Assembly: GCA_017537405.1 (NCBI GenBank)
Contig: JAFYKU010000026.1
Location: forward strand, 1 to 14,382
Direction of reading: 5' to 3'
DNA length: 14,382 nucleotides
DNA from: Clostridia bacterium
Lineage (GTDB): Bacteria; Bacillota; Clostridia; Christensenellales; UBA1242
The notes under the pieces were generated by a model. It saw nothing but the letters and a program-made list of their open reading frames with translations. It searched no databases and was not told the origin of the DNA. Of the stretch, positions 1 to 6,575 are shown in pieces. The translations under genes and the position numbers were made by a program. The stretch's first letter is position 1, and every line of letters starts with the position of its first letter.

Positions 1-10
1 ACTGCCGAGT

Positions 11-1558
11 ATGATTCAAGTAGTAAATGTATCTTTGCAGTACGGAAAACGGGTTTTGTTTAAAGATGTAAATTTAAAGTTTTTGCCAGGTGAATGTTAT
101 GGCATTATTGGCGCTAATGGTGCGGGGAAGTCGACTTTTTTAAAAATTTTGTCCGGTGAAATTAGCCCAAACAAGGGGGAAGTTGTTGTTGGCAAGAATA
201 AGCGTATTTCAACTTTAGCACAAAACCAAAATGCTTTTGATGAATTGACCGTTGTAAATACAGTTATCGGTGGTCATCAGCGCTTGGCAGAAATTATTGC
301 ATTAAAAGAAAAGTATTATGCTTTGCCCGAAATGACCGAAGAGCAAGGTAATGAATTGGGTGAATTGGAAGCTGAATTTGCTGAGTTAGACGGTTGGGAT
401 GCGGAAAGTAATGCGCGCATCATGTTGTCTGGGTTGGGTGTCAGTGAAGAATTTCATGATCAACAAATGAAAGACTTGGACGCGAAGATTAAAGTTAAAG
501 CGTTGTTGGCGCGTGCTTTGTTCGGTAATCCAGATATTTTGATTTTAGACGAGCCGACCAATAATTTGGATTTGGCTGGTACACATTGGTTGGAAGAATT
601 TTTATTAGATTTTAAAAATATTACTATTATTGTGTCGCACAATCGTCACTTCTTGAATCAAGTATGTACACACATTTGTGATGTGGATTTCAATCAAATT
701 AATATGTTTGTGGGTAACTATGATTTCTGGTACGAAACCAGTCAGTTGCTTTTAAAACAACAAAAAGAAGCCAACAAAAAAGCCGAAGCTCGTGCGCAAG
801 AGTTAAAAGAATTTATTGCTCGTTTCTCGGCGAATGCAAGTAAATCACGCCAAGCAACCAGCCGTAAAAAAGAATTAGAAAAGTTAACGATTGAAGATTT
901 GAAGCCATCATCGCGTAAATATCCTTACATTAACTTTGAATGTTCGCGCGAACCTGGTAACGAAATTTTGGCAGTTGAAAATTTGACAGTGAATGGTTTC
1001 TTCCGTAATGTTTCTTTCCGTATTAATAAGGGTGAAAAAGTGGCATTCTTGACCGATAAGAGTATCCGCATGGATAAACTTTTTAACTGCATTATGGGCA
1101 TTGAAAAAGCCGACAGCGGTACTGTAACTATCGGCAAGACGATTACGACTTCATATTTACCAGCGGATTATCGTTCATATTTCGAAGGTGTGGATTTGAA
1201 TTTGCTCGATTGGCTCAAACAATATTCACAAGATACCAACGAAACTTTTATTCGTAGTTGGCTAGGTCGTATGTTGTTCTCGGGTGAAGAGGCGTTGAAA
1301 AAAGCTAATGTCTTATCCGGTGGTGAAAGAGTGCGCTGTATGTTGGCCAAAACTATGTTGGAACAAGGCAATATGTTAATTTTCAACGAACCGACCAATC
1401 ATTTGGATTTGGAAAGTATTACCGCTTTGAACCAAGGTATGATTAAGAGTAAAGCAGTGATGTTGTTTTATACCAGTGACGAAGAAATTATTGATACAGT
1501 AGCGACTCGTGTGATTGAAATTACTGGTGATAAAATGCATGACCGAGTTTTAGTTTAA
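11..1558 (+). CDS. ABC-F family ATPase, YbiT/YkpA type, with one degenerate ATP site
   Basis: This is a soluble 515-aa protein with two ABC domains and no membrane segments. It belongs to the ABC-F class, whose members act on ribosomes rather than as transporters. The order and linker (an FSANASKSRQATSR stretch near residue 280) resemble my recollection of YbiT/YkpA. NBD1 has an intact Walker A (GANGAGKST, residues 34-42), Walker B (LILDEPTNNLD, Asp180-Glu181) and a switch His (VSHNRHF). Its signature region, KDLDAKIKVK, is not LSGGQ; this motif is also atypical in YbiT. NBD2 keeps LSGGE (435-439) but its P-loop is erased (LTDKSIRMD, 347-355), Walker B Asp is Asn459, and the switch His is Ser489. 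Thus only the site made by NBD1 Walker A and the NBD2 signature looks competent. The C-terminus ends soon after NBD2, shorter than YbiT. The ATG at 11 is the first available start; too little upstream sequence is present to judge its ribosome site. Confidence 0.9.
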   Translation: MIQVVNVSLQYGKRVLFKDVNLKFLPGECYGIIGANGAGKSTFLKILSGEISPNKGEVVVGKNKRISTLAQNQNAFDELTVVNTVIGGHQRLAEIIALKEKYYALPEMTEEQGNELGELEAEFAELDGWDAESNARIMLSGLGVSEEFHDQQMKDLDAKIKVKALLARALFGNPDILILDEPTNNLDLAGTHWLEEFLLDFKNITIIVSHNRHFLNQVCTHICDVDFNQINMFVGNYDFWYETSQLLLKQQKEANKKAEARAQELKEFIARFSANASKSRQATSRKKELEKLTIEDLKPSSRKYPYINFECSREPGNEILAVENLTVNGFFRNVSFRINKGEKVAFLTDKSIRMDKLFNCIMGIEKADSGTVTIGKTITTSYLPADYRSYFEGVDLNLLDWLKQYSQDTNETFIRSWLGRMLFSGEEALKKANVLSGGERVRCMLAKTMLEQGNMLIFNEPTNHLDLESITALNQGMIKSKAVMLFYTSDEEIIDTVATRVIEITGDKMHDRVLV

Positions 1559-1983
1559 CTGTTGTGAATTACTTTGGCTTGATAATTGCTTTCACTAGCT
1601 TGCTTTTCGACCATTAATGCTTTTAATGGTCTTTTTTTATGCAAAGGACTGGTATGGTGTTTTTCTTTTTCGTTATTCACAGGTTTATCTGGATATTCTT
1701 CTAAAGTCATGGCTGGGTAAACAATGGGGTCTTCTTTTTCGGTATCAATGGCGACTGTATCATTTTGTGTTGCGACAGTACTTACTGTTGCGACTTGTTG
1801 TTTTAGTTGATAATTATGTACTGCCGTGGCACCCCATAAGCCACCCATTACGGCAACAGCCAGTGCCATTATTGATGTAGCAAAGCTCATCATTTTTCGG
1901 CCTTTCTTGGGTGCGCGTGTTGCGGGGAGCACGACATTTCCTTGGTAATTTCTTGTGTGAGATTGTGTTGTAAAAGACTGCAT
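1555..1983 (-). CDS. Hypothetical single-span membrane protein, third gene of the cwlD cluster
   Basis: This is a 142-aa protein of no family I recognise. About 30 polar and basic residues (ending PKKGRKM) precede one hydrophobic segment, roughly residues 32-52 (FATSIMALAVAVMGGLWG). A Thr/Val-rich stretch follows, then an acidic stretch and a Lys/His-rich tail (EKEKHHTSPLHKKRP). The positive-inside rule suggests a cytoplasmic N-terminus and an exported C-terminal region. I chose the ATG at 1983 because a perfect AGGAGGT lies 7 nt upstream (minus strand, 1997-1991). An in-frame start 17 codons earlier (2034) has no such site. The gene is 54 nt after the cysteine-rich gene and probably in the same transcript. 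Its last four bases overlap the stop of the convergent ABC-F gene. A bitopic layout could fit a cell-envelope or division protein, but no motif proves that. Confidence 0.75.
   Translation of the reverse strand: MQSFTTQSHTRNYQGNVVLPATRAPKKGRKMMSFATSIMALAVAVMGGLWGATAVHNYQLKQQVATVSTVATQNDTVAIDTEKEDPIVYPAMTLEEYPDKPVNNEKEKHHTSPLHKKRPLKALMVEKQASESNYQAKVIHNS
1609..1638 (+). terminator. Rho-independent terminator of the ABC-F gene
   Basis: A perfect 9-bp stem, GACCATTAA (1609-1617) with TTAATGGTC (1623-1631), has a 5-nt TGCTT loop and is followed at once by seven T residues (1632-1638). It starts 50 nt after the ABC-F stop codon and is oriented for plus-strand transcripts. It lies entirely inside the coding sequence of the convergent minus-strand membrane protein gene. 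There the same bases encode its C-terminal Arg-Pro-Leu-Lys-Ala-Leu-Met-Val region. Confidence 0.85.
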
Positions 1984-1990
1984 CAATCTT

Positions 1991-1997
1991 ACCTCCT
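1991..1997 (-). promoter_or_regulatory. Strong Shine-Dalgarno deciding the start at 1983
   Basis: The minus strand reads AGGAGGT, then 7 nt, then ATG. This decides for the start at 1983 over the longer in-frame start at 2034. Confidence 0.85.
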
Positions 1998-2037
1998 GTG
2001 GATAGTATCTATCGTCAAGGGGAGATTTATTCAATTT

Positions 2038-2304
2038 TTAGTAAAATTTAGATTCGCAGTTACAATCACAATTATTACAACCATGTTCTTTTTCCACTTT
2101 CGGACAACAAACAGGTTCTTTTTTTTCGCGACAAATACATTCAAAGTATTTTTCTTTGCGTTCACAATGGTCGTGTTGATGATAACAATCACATTTGTTG
2201 CATTTATCACACTTGCAACTTACTTCTTTGCAATTGTTATCACAACGACCACAACGGAAAATCCAGCAAATAAAGTCGCCAACGGTTGGGCATTGTTTAC
2301 ACAT
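2038..2304 (-). CDS. Cysteine-rich small protein, possible metal-binding or spore-coat protein
   Basis: This is an 88-aa soluble protein with 20 cysteines (23%) and several histidines, with no signal peptide or membrane segment. The Cys residues form CxxC, CxC and CC pairs along the whole chain, for example CKCDKCNKCDCYHQHDHC (30-47) and CNNCDCNC (76-83). Such density allows either metal clusters, as in metallothioneins, or extensive disulphide cross-linking, as in Cys-rich clostridial spore-coat and exosporium proteins. I cannot assign a named family. It sits 38 nt downstream of cwlD and 54 nt upstream of the membrane protein gene, all on one strand. The cwlD link favours a spore role by inference only. 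An AGGAGGT 7 nt before the ATG supports this start and good expression. The overlapping plus-strand open frame lacks a ribosome site and is a shadow. Confidence 0.8.
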   Translation of the reverse strand: MCKQCPTVGDFICWIFRCGRCDNNCKEVSCKCDKCNKCDCYHQHDHCERKEKYFECICREKKEPVCCPKVEKEHGCNNCDCNCESKFY

Positions 2305-2311
2305 CTTTCGT

Positions 2312-2318
2312 ACCTCCT
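2312..2318 (-). promoter_or_regulatory. Strong Shine-Dalgarno of the cysteine-rich gene
   Basis: AGGAGGT on the minus strand lies 7 nt before the ATG at 2304, the same geometry as in the next gene. This confirms that the short cysteine-rich frame is translated rather than the plus-strand frame over it. Confidence 0.85.
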
Positions 2319-2342
2319 ATTTTCAGCATACGCGGTAAATTA

Positions 2343-3032
2343 TCAGTTTGTGCAAGCCACAGTTGTGTGTTGTCGACTGTATTCTTGTACAACGGCTGTT
2401 GCGATATGATAAGCCAAAACTTGTTGGTAAGTTGTGGATTGTAATAGCTCTCGTTCTTGTGGATTAGTTAAAAAACCGCATTCAATAAGTACGGCTGGAC
2501 AAGGCGAGTGTTCGACCAAATTAAAATCTGTCGGTTTAGGTGTTTTGCTAAAAGGTAGGCCGCTTTGATTAAATTGATTTTGAATAGCAGTGGCATATTC
2601 TTTGCTGCCCAGGGTTTCATTGGCATAGAAACATTGCAAACCACTCACGGACTCTGATGGATAAGTGTTTTGGTGAATTGAAATTACAAGGTCGGGGTTT
2701 AAATTTCGAATTTTTTCGCGGCGTTTAGCCATGTCATCGACTTTTTTATTGCTGGCATAGGGCGAGCTCAGACTTTCTTCATCAATGCGGGTTAATGAAA
2801 CCGCACAACCATGATTCTGTAATTCTTGTGCCAAAACTTGTACGATTTGTAAATTAAGTTCGGCTTCGCTGACAGAACCGACACAAGCGCCGTTATCACG
2901 CCCACCATGACCTGCATCTAAAACAATGTGTAGTTGTTCGGGAGCAATAATTGCAGGTGAAAAGTTCATTGTATCCAGCCAAAGTCCCAAACATAACGCA
3001 CAAATGCACAAATTAATTGCTAAGTACCGCAT
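2343..3032 (-). CDS. cwlD: N-acetylmuramoyl-L-alanine amidase, CwlD-like (spore cortex)
   Basis: This Amidase_3 family zinc enzyme (229 aa) cleaves the bond between N-acetylmuramic acid and the L-Ala of the stem peptide. In spore formers CwlD does this as the first step of muramic-delta-lactam formation in cortex peptidoglycan. An N-terminal hydrophobic anchor (about residues 3-20) places it outside the membrane. Visible active-site residues are His42 (DAGHGG), Glu56 (SEAELNL), His120 (SIHQN) and Glu184 (LIECGF). The length and the KKVDDMAKRREKIRN segment match CwlD better than the large autolysins, because no wall-binding repeats are present. The ATG at 3032 is preferred. A TTG nine codons earlier (3059) would overlap the divergent exporter gene and has no ribosome site. 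No Shine-Dalgarno precedes 3032 either. It is the first gene of a three-gene minus-strand cluster. Confidence 0.85.
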   Translation of the reverse strand: MRYLAINLCICALCLGLWLDTMNFSPAIIAPEQLHIVLDAGHGGRDNGACVGSVSEAELNLQIVQVLAQELQNHGCAVSLTRIDEESLSSPYASNKKVDDMAKRREKIRNLNPDLVISIHQNTYPSESVSGLQCFYANETLGSKEYATAIQNQFNQSGLPFSKTPKPTDFNLVEHSPCPAVLIECGFLTNPQERELLQSTTYQQVLAYHIATAVVQEYSRQHTTVACTN

Positions 3033-3053
3033 TGTTATGTATATTGAAAATAC
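3017..3053 (+). promoter_or_regulatory. Promoter of the exporter operon, predicted leaderless
   Basis: A -35 TTGCTA (3017-3022), a 17-bp spacer and a -10 TATATT (3040-3045) place the transcription start near 3052. This is 1-2 nt before the ATG at 3054. There is no Shine-Dalgarno. The -35 lies inside the 5' end of cwlD. An imperfect palindrome (ATGTAT 3037-3042 and ATACAT 3050-3055) overlaps the -10. Confidence 0.6.
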
Positions 3054-3055
3054 AT
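3037..3055. repeat. Inverted repeat between the divergent cwlD and exporter starts
   Basis: ATGTAT (3037-3042) and ATACAT (3050-3055) are 6-bp inverted arms around 7 nt. The repeat covers the plus-strand -10 box (3040-3045) and a weaker minus-strand -10-like TATACA (3043-3038), 5 nt before the cwlD ATG. It could be an operator or could simply reflect two facing AT-rich promoters. The arms are short, so chance is possible. Confidence 0.35.
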
Positions 3056-4799
3056 GCAAAAGATGCGTAAATATGGTTTCCGTCGTGGGTTGGCCAAAGA
3101 GTTACTTGTGGCCGCTTTCTTTTTTACGCTCATGGAAGTTTTAAATATTCTTTATCCCATGGTCTTGAAAAACTTGGTTACACAAAAAGTTACGAACGAT
3201 GCTGGCGTATTACCAACAATGAGTGATTTCTTGATTAGCGCGGCGATTGTTTTGGCGATGTTGGTTGTTGTCTTCTTTGTTTCTTTATTTGCGCGTAATC
3301 GTGTAAGTGTTTTTGGGGCTAAATGTCGCCAAAATGCTCGCGCTAAATTATATGAAAAGATGTCATATATCTCTACTAATACTTTAAACGAATTTGGTTC
3401 CAGCAAATTTTTGTCCTGCATGATTGAAGATACTGCTTGGGTTAAATACAAAAATGAACAATATTTACAAGCTATTATTTATTTCGTGGTTACAATTTTG
3501 GGTAGCTGTGTTTTGATTATGACCATGTCACCAATTTATGTTTTATTCATTGTTGGGGCTGTGGTAGTGGAAATTGTTTTCTTATTTATCCACCGTGCTT
3601 TAATTAAAAAACGCATGCCGGCAGCGGTGCGTGCTTACGATAAATCTTTTGTGGGAACGCGTGAAAGTATTGCCGGTGCTCGTGATATTCGTTTCTTAGG
3701 AAAACAAAATGAGCGCGCAGAAGAGGCTATGCGTCAAAACAGAGCTTTGTCGCGTGAAGTCTTTGATATTGATATGTCGAAACATATCTTTGGTTGCAGT
3801 AATAATATGCTTTTTGGCATTGTAACTTTTGGAATTATTATTTTTAGTGCATTATCTACAACTTCCAGCAATGTAGCAGAACAATTAGTCATTGTGAATA
3901 CAGTGATACAATATATAACTTTGTGTACAACTGCGATGTCGAGCATCTTTAATAACATTATTAATCCTATGACGCGTGGGAAGATTGCGTACCAACGAAT
4001 TGATGAATTTTTAAGCTTGCCAGAATCCGAAAATGATGAAGGTGTTAAAGATGTAGATACTGAGTTTGGTAGTTCATTGGTTATGTATCAAGTTAGTCAT
4101 CGTTTTTGGAATGGCCGCGTGACAATTGAAAACTTATCCATGGAAATACAAAAAGGTAAGTTAGTAGCTTTCTGTGGGGAAGTGGGATTTGGTCGTACTG
4201 CATTGGTAAAAATTTTATTGCGTCACATGGAACCCAAAGCTGGTGTTGTTTTGGTTAATGGTATAAATATCAAAGAAATTAACAAGCAATATTATCGTTC
4301 CAAAATTATTTCGTATTGCCCGACCTATCCGGAATTTATGACAGGTACAGTTCGTGATAATATCCGTTTATTTAATCCAGATGTTACGGACGAACAAATC
4401 TTGGCAACCTTTAACGAAATTGGTGCGGCGAATTTAGCTGTTTTACCATCGTTTTTGGATACACCGTTGTCAGTGCGTTGTCAATTACCACAACAAGTGA
4501 AAGCCATCATTAATGTTGCTCGTTGCGTTTTGAAACCAGCAGAATTTTACATCTTTGATGGCAGTTTTATTAATTTATCTAATGATGTAGTACGCAGTGT
4601 TCTGAAAAAATTGCGTGCCGAAAATAAAGCATGCTTATTTGCTACGATTAATCCTACAATTTGTGAAAATGTTGATGAGGTTTTCTTTGCAAGGGCAGAT
4701 CATACTTATCTTAAAGGTGTTCACAGTCAATTGTTATTAGAAGATAAAGATTATGCCAATTTCTTTATGCAAAATGAAAATAAAAGGAGCGCACAATGA
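3054..4799 (+). CDS. ABC exporter half-transporter A with degenerate ATPase domain
   Basis: This 581-aa protein has an N-terminal six-helix exporter domain (hydrophobic segments near 16-38, 59-80, 140-180 and 250-300) and a C-terminal ABC domain from about residue 345. It fits heterodimeric MdlA/TM287-type exporters of unknown substrate. Nearly every ATPase motif is altered. The P-loop reads GEVGFGRTA with Arg381 for Lys. The Q-loop Gln is Thr424. The signature is LPQQV (478-482) instead of LSGGQ. Walker B keeps Asp502 but the catalytic Glu is Gly503, and the H-loop His is Asn533. There are no frameshifts or early stops. Family landmarks such as FMTGTVRDNI and a D-loop-like region remain. It overlaps the partner gene by ATGA (4796-4799). 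The ATG at 3054 fits the promoter as a leaderless start; an ATG at 3063 is the alternative. Hydrolysis-driven transport looks unlikely. Confidence 0.88.
   Translation: MQKMRKYGFRRGLAKELLVAAFFFTLMEVLNILYPMVLKNLVTQKVTNDAGVLPTMSDFLISAAIVLAMLVVVFFVSLFARNRVSVFGAKCRQNARAKLYEKMSYISTNTLNEFGSSKFLSCMIEDTAWVKYKNEQYLQAIIYFVVTILGSCVLIMTMSPIYVLFIVGAVVVEIVFLFIHRALIKKRMPAAVRAYDKSFVGTRESIAGARDIRFLGKQNERAEEAMRQNRALSREVFDIDMSKHIFGCSNNMLFGIVTFGIIIFSALSTTSSNVAEQLVIVNTVIQYITLCTTAMSSIFNNIINPMTRGKIAYQRIDEFLSLPESENDEGVKDVDTEFGSSLVMYQVSHRFWNGRVTIENLSMEIQKGKLVAFCGEVGFGRTALVKILLRHMEPKAGVVLVNGINIKEINKQYYRSKIISYCPTYPEFMTGTVRDNIRLFNPDVTDEQILATFNEIGAANLAVLPSFLDTPLSVRCQLPQQVKAIINVARCVLKPAEFYIFDGSFINLSNDVVRSVLKKLRAENKACLFATINPTICENVDEVFFARADHTYLKGVHSQLLLEDKDYANFFMQNENKRSAQ
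4783..4789 (+). promoter_or_regulatory. Shine-Dalgarno of exporter subunit B
   Basis: AAAGGAG lies 6 nt before the ATG at 4796, inside the end of subunit A. Together with the ATGA overlap it indicates translational coupling, and so paired production of the two subunits. Confidence 0.8.
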
Positions 4800-6514
4800 A
4801 AGTAAAGAAAGCTCGTAAAAAATCCGTTTTCATGCGTGCCTTGGCATATTTCAAACCATTACTATGGCGTATTAGTGTAGTTATTGCTTGTGGTATTATC
4901 GGTGTTGCCTTGTATTCATTTATGCCAGGGTTAACTGCCGATGCTTTAGACCAATTTGAGCAGTTAGGATTAAATCACGATTTAGCACTTGTTTTGAAAC
5001 CCTTAATTTTGTATTTAATTTTGTGTTTGTTATCCGAAACTTTTGAATTAATCTGTAAAAGTATTTTTATTCGCTATGAATATAATGTGACCTTGGGAAT
5101 TATTGACGCTGCGCGCCGCAAACTTGATGTTGTGCCTTTATCTTTCATTGACAAATTTGAAATCAGTAAAACCACACACCAAATTGCCGTGGGGCGTGTG
5201 TTATTACAACAAGTTTTGGTTATGATTTATCAAATCTTCCGTGCTATCTTCTTCTTTATCTTGAATATTATTATGATGTTATCTTTGAATATTACTTTAA
5301 GTTTAATTGTCATCATGTCATTACCAATAACATTAATCATTGCTAAAATTGTGGTGCAAAAGACACAAAGATTTTATACGGCGCGTGAAGGTGAAAATTC
5401 TGCGATTTATAACTTTACTGAACAACACGCAACTTTACATGGTTTCTTTCATGAAAACGGAATTTCAGGACAAGATGAATTCAAATCAGCAAACACAATC
5501 CACGGTGTTGTTGGAACAAATACAGTTGTCGGTTTGAATGAAAGCTATATTAATTTTATTTCTAATTTCATGTATTTAGCAATAACCGTCGTTTTCGGTA
5601 TTTTGGCGATTAGTGGTACTTTATCTATGGCGGACTTTGCAATTTTGCCAGCGTTCTTATTGTATAGTTCTCGCTTCTTATCTAACACTAAGATTATAAC
5701 GACAGCTTCTAATGTTATACAACCGACCGAAAGTTATGCAAAGGTTTTCTTTGGTATCTTAGATTGTCCTGATGATGTCACCGCGGACGAAGACATAAAT
5801 ATCAAAAAAATTAATGGCAACATTGTATTTGAAAATGTATCTACGGAAAAAGTTAAAGACATTTCGTTTGACATTCCGTTTGGAAAAACAGTGGCTTTCG
5901 TAGAAGAAGAGAGTGGTACCGCTTCCGAAATTGTGAGCTTGATGACGAAGTTGGAATTGCCAAAGCGTGGACAAATTAAAATTAATGACATTAATTTGGC
6001 GCGTATTCGCAGTAAGCGTTTTTACGAGCGTGTTGGTATGTGTTTTGAACATCCGTTTTTAATTGACGCCAGCATTGCGGAAAATATTATGTATGGAGTT
6101 GGCAAAACATTGCCTGAAAATGTGATTGAAGCGACCAGTATGTTTGGTTTTGACCAATTCATTCGTTCTTTACCACAAGGGTACAATACGCGTTTGACTG
6201 AAAATACGAATTTATTAACTAATGCAGAACAACAAGCTGTAAACTTAGCGCGTACAGTTTTACATGCTCCAGATTTATTAATTTTAAACCGTGCCTTAAA
6301 TTGTTTTGACCCAGCTTCCGAAAAAAAATGCAATGATATTATTATTAATAATTTTAAAAATCGTACTCGCATTTTTGTGACCACACAAGCTAAAACCATT
6401 GAAAATGTCGATATCATTTATGTCTGTAAGGGTGGAAGAATTGTAGAATCTGGTACACATACAGAATTAATGGCGGCACATGGAGAATATTACCGCCGTT
6501 ATATAAATCTTTAA
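4796..6514 (+). CDS. ABC exporter half-transporter B with degenerate ATPase domain
   Basis: This 572-aa partner of the upstream subunit has six predicted membrane helices (about 21-46, 63-86, 140-187 and 247-293 cover them) and an ABC domain from about residue 345. The domain outline is kept, including LPQGYNT, the ENIMYG stretch after the Q-loop, and a good exporter C-terminus (GRIVESGTHTEL). The catalytic motifs are gone. The P-loop region is VEEESGTAS (369-377) with Ala376 where Lys belongs. The Q-loop Gln is Glu418, and the signature is LTNAE (474-478). Walker B is LILNRALNCFD, with Asn498-Arg499 for Asp-Glu, and the H-loop His is Gln531. As the signature of one subunit completes the site of the other, both composite sites of the heterodimer are defective. 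The frame is intact, so decay is by substitution only. It is convergent with secA across a 24-bp gap. Confidence 0.88.
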   Translation: MKVKKARKKSVFMRALAYFKPLLWRISVVIACGIIGVALYSFMPGLTADALDQFEQLGLNHDLALVLKPLILYLILCLLSETFELICKSIFIRYEYNVTLGIIDAARRKLDVVPLSFIDKFEISKTTHQIAVGRVLLQQVLVMIYQIFRAIFFFILNIIMMLSLNITLSLIVIMSLPITLIIAKIVVQKTQRFYTAREGENSAIYNFTEQHATLHGFFHENGISGQDEFKSANTIHGVVGTNTVVGLNESYINFISNFMYLAITVVFGILAISGTLSMADFAILPAFLLYSSRFLSNTKIITTASNVIQPTESYAKVFFGILDCPDDVTADEDINIKKINGNIVFENVSTEKVKDISFDIPFGKTVAFVEEESGTASEIVSLMTKLELPKRGQIKINDINLARIRSKRFYERVGMCFEHPFLIDASIAENIMYGVGKTLPENVIEATSMFGFDQFIRSLPQGYNTRLTENTNLLTNAEQQAVNLARTVLHAPDLLILNRALNCFDPASEKKCNDIIINNFKNRTRIFVTTQAKTIENVDIIYVCKGGRIVESGTHTELMAAHGEYYRRYINL

Positions 6515-6530
6515 AAAAATTTTTATTAAT

Positions 6531-6575
6531 AAATACAATTAGCTCAATTTACCACAGCATTGTTTGTATTTTTTT
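6531..6575 (+). terminator. Possible terminator after the exporter operon
   Basis: AAATACAA (6531-6538) can pair with TTGTATTT (6564-6571), and T residues continue to 6575. The loop is long (25 nt, with a possible inner CAAT/ATTG pairing) and the stem is AT-rich. This is therefore a weak candidate. It overlaps the 3' end of the convergent secA, like the terminator at 1609. Confidence 0.3.

Noticed and set aside
1984..2034. Longer start for the single-span membrane protein (17 extra codons)
   Set aside because: The AGGAGGT at 1997-1991 lies inside that extension and is correctly spaced for the ATG at 1983. No site precedes the longer start.
2312..2342. Separate promoter for the cysteine-rich gene (TTGCAC with TATGCT at a 19-bp spacing)
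   Set aside because: The boxes and spacing are poor, and co-transcription from cwlD explains the arrangement.
1942..2409. 155-codon open frame on the plus strand over the cysteine-rich gene
   Set aside because: It has no ribosome site. Its Phe/Thr/Ile-rich translation is what the reverse of a Cys/Lys-rich gene gives. The minus frame has a perfect AGGAGGT.
3033..3059. TTG start giving a 238-aa CwlD
   Set aside because: It would overlap the exporter gene and adds residues before the hydrophobic anchor. It lacks a ribosome site; the ATG at 3032 is simpler.
3054..6514. Exporter genes as ordinary pseudogenes
   Set aside because: There are no stops or frameshifts across 1153 codons, and the Shine-Dalgarno, ATGA coupling, membrane helices and C-terminal landmarks are all kept. 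Decay limited to ATPase residues is not typical of random pseudogene drift, though early decay cannot be fully excluded.
6522..6533. TTTATTAATAAA palindrome between the exporter operon and secA
   Set aside because: It is a pure AT palindrome without loop space and unlikely to form a terminator hairpin; it is expected by chance in such AT-rich sequence.
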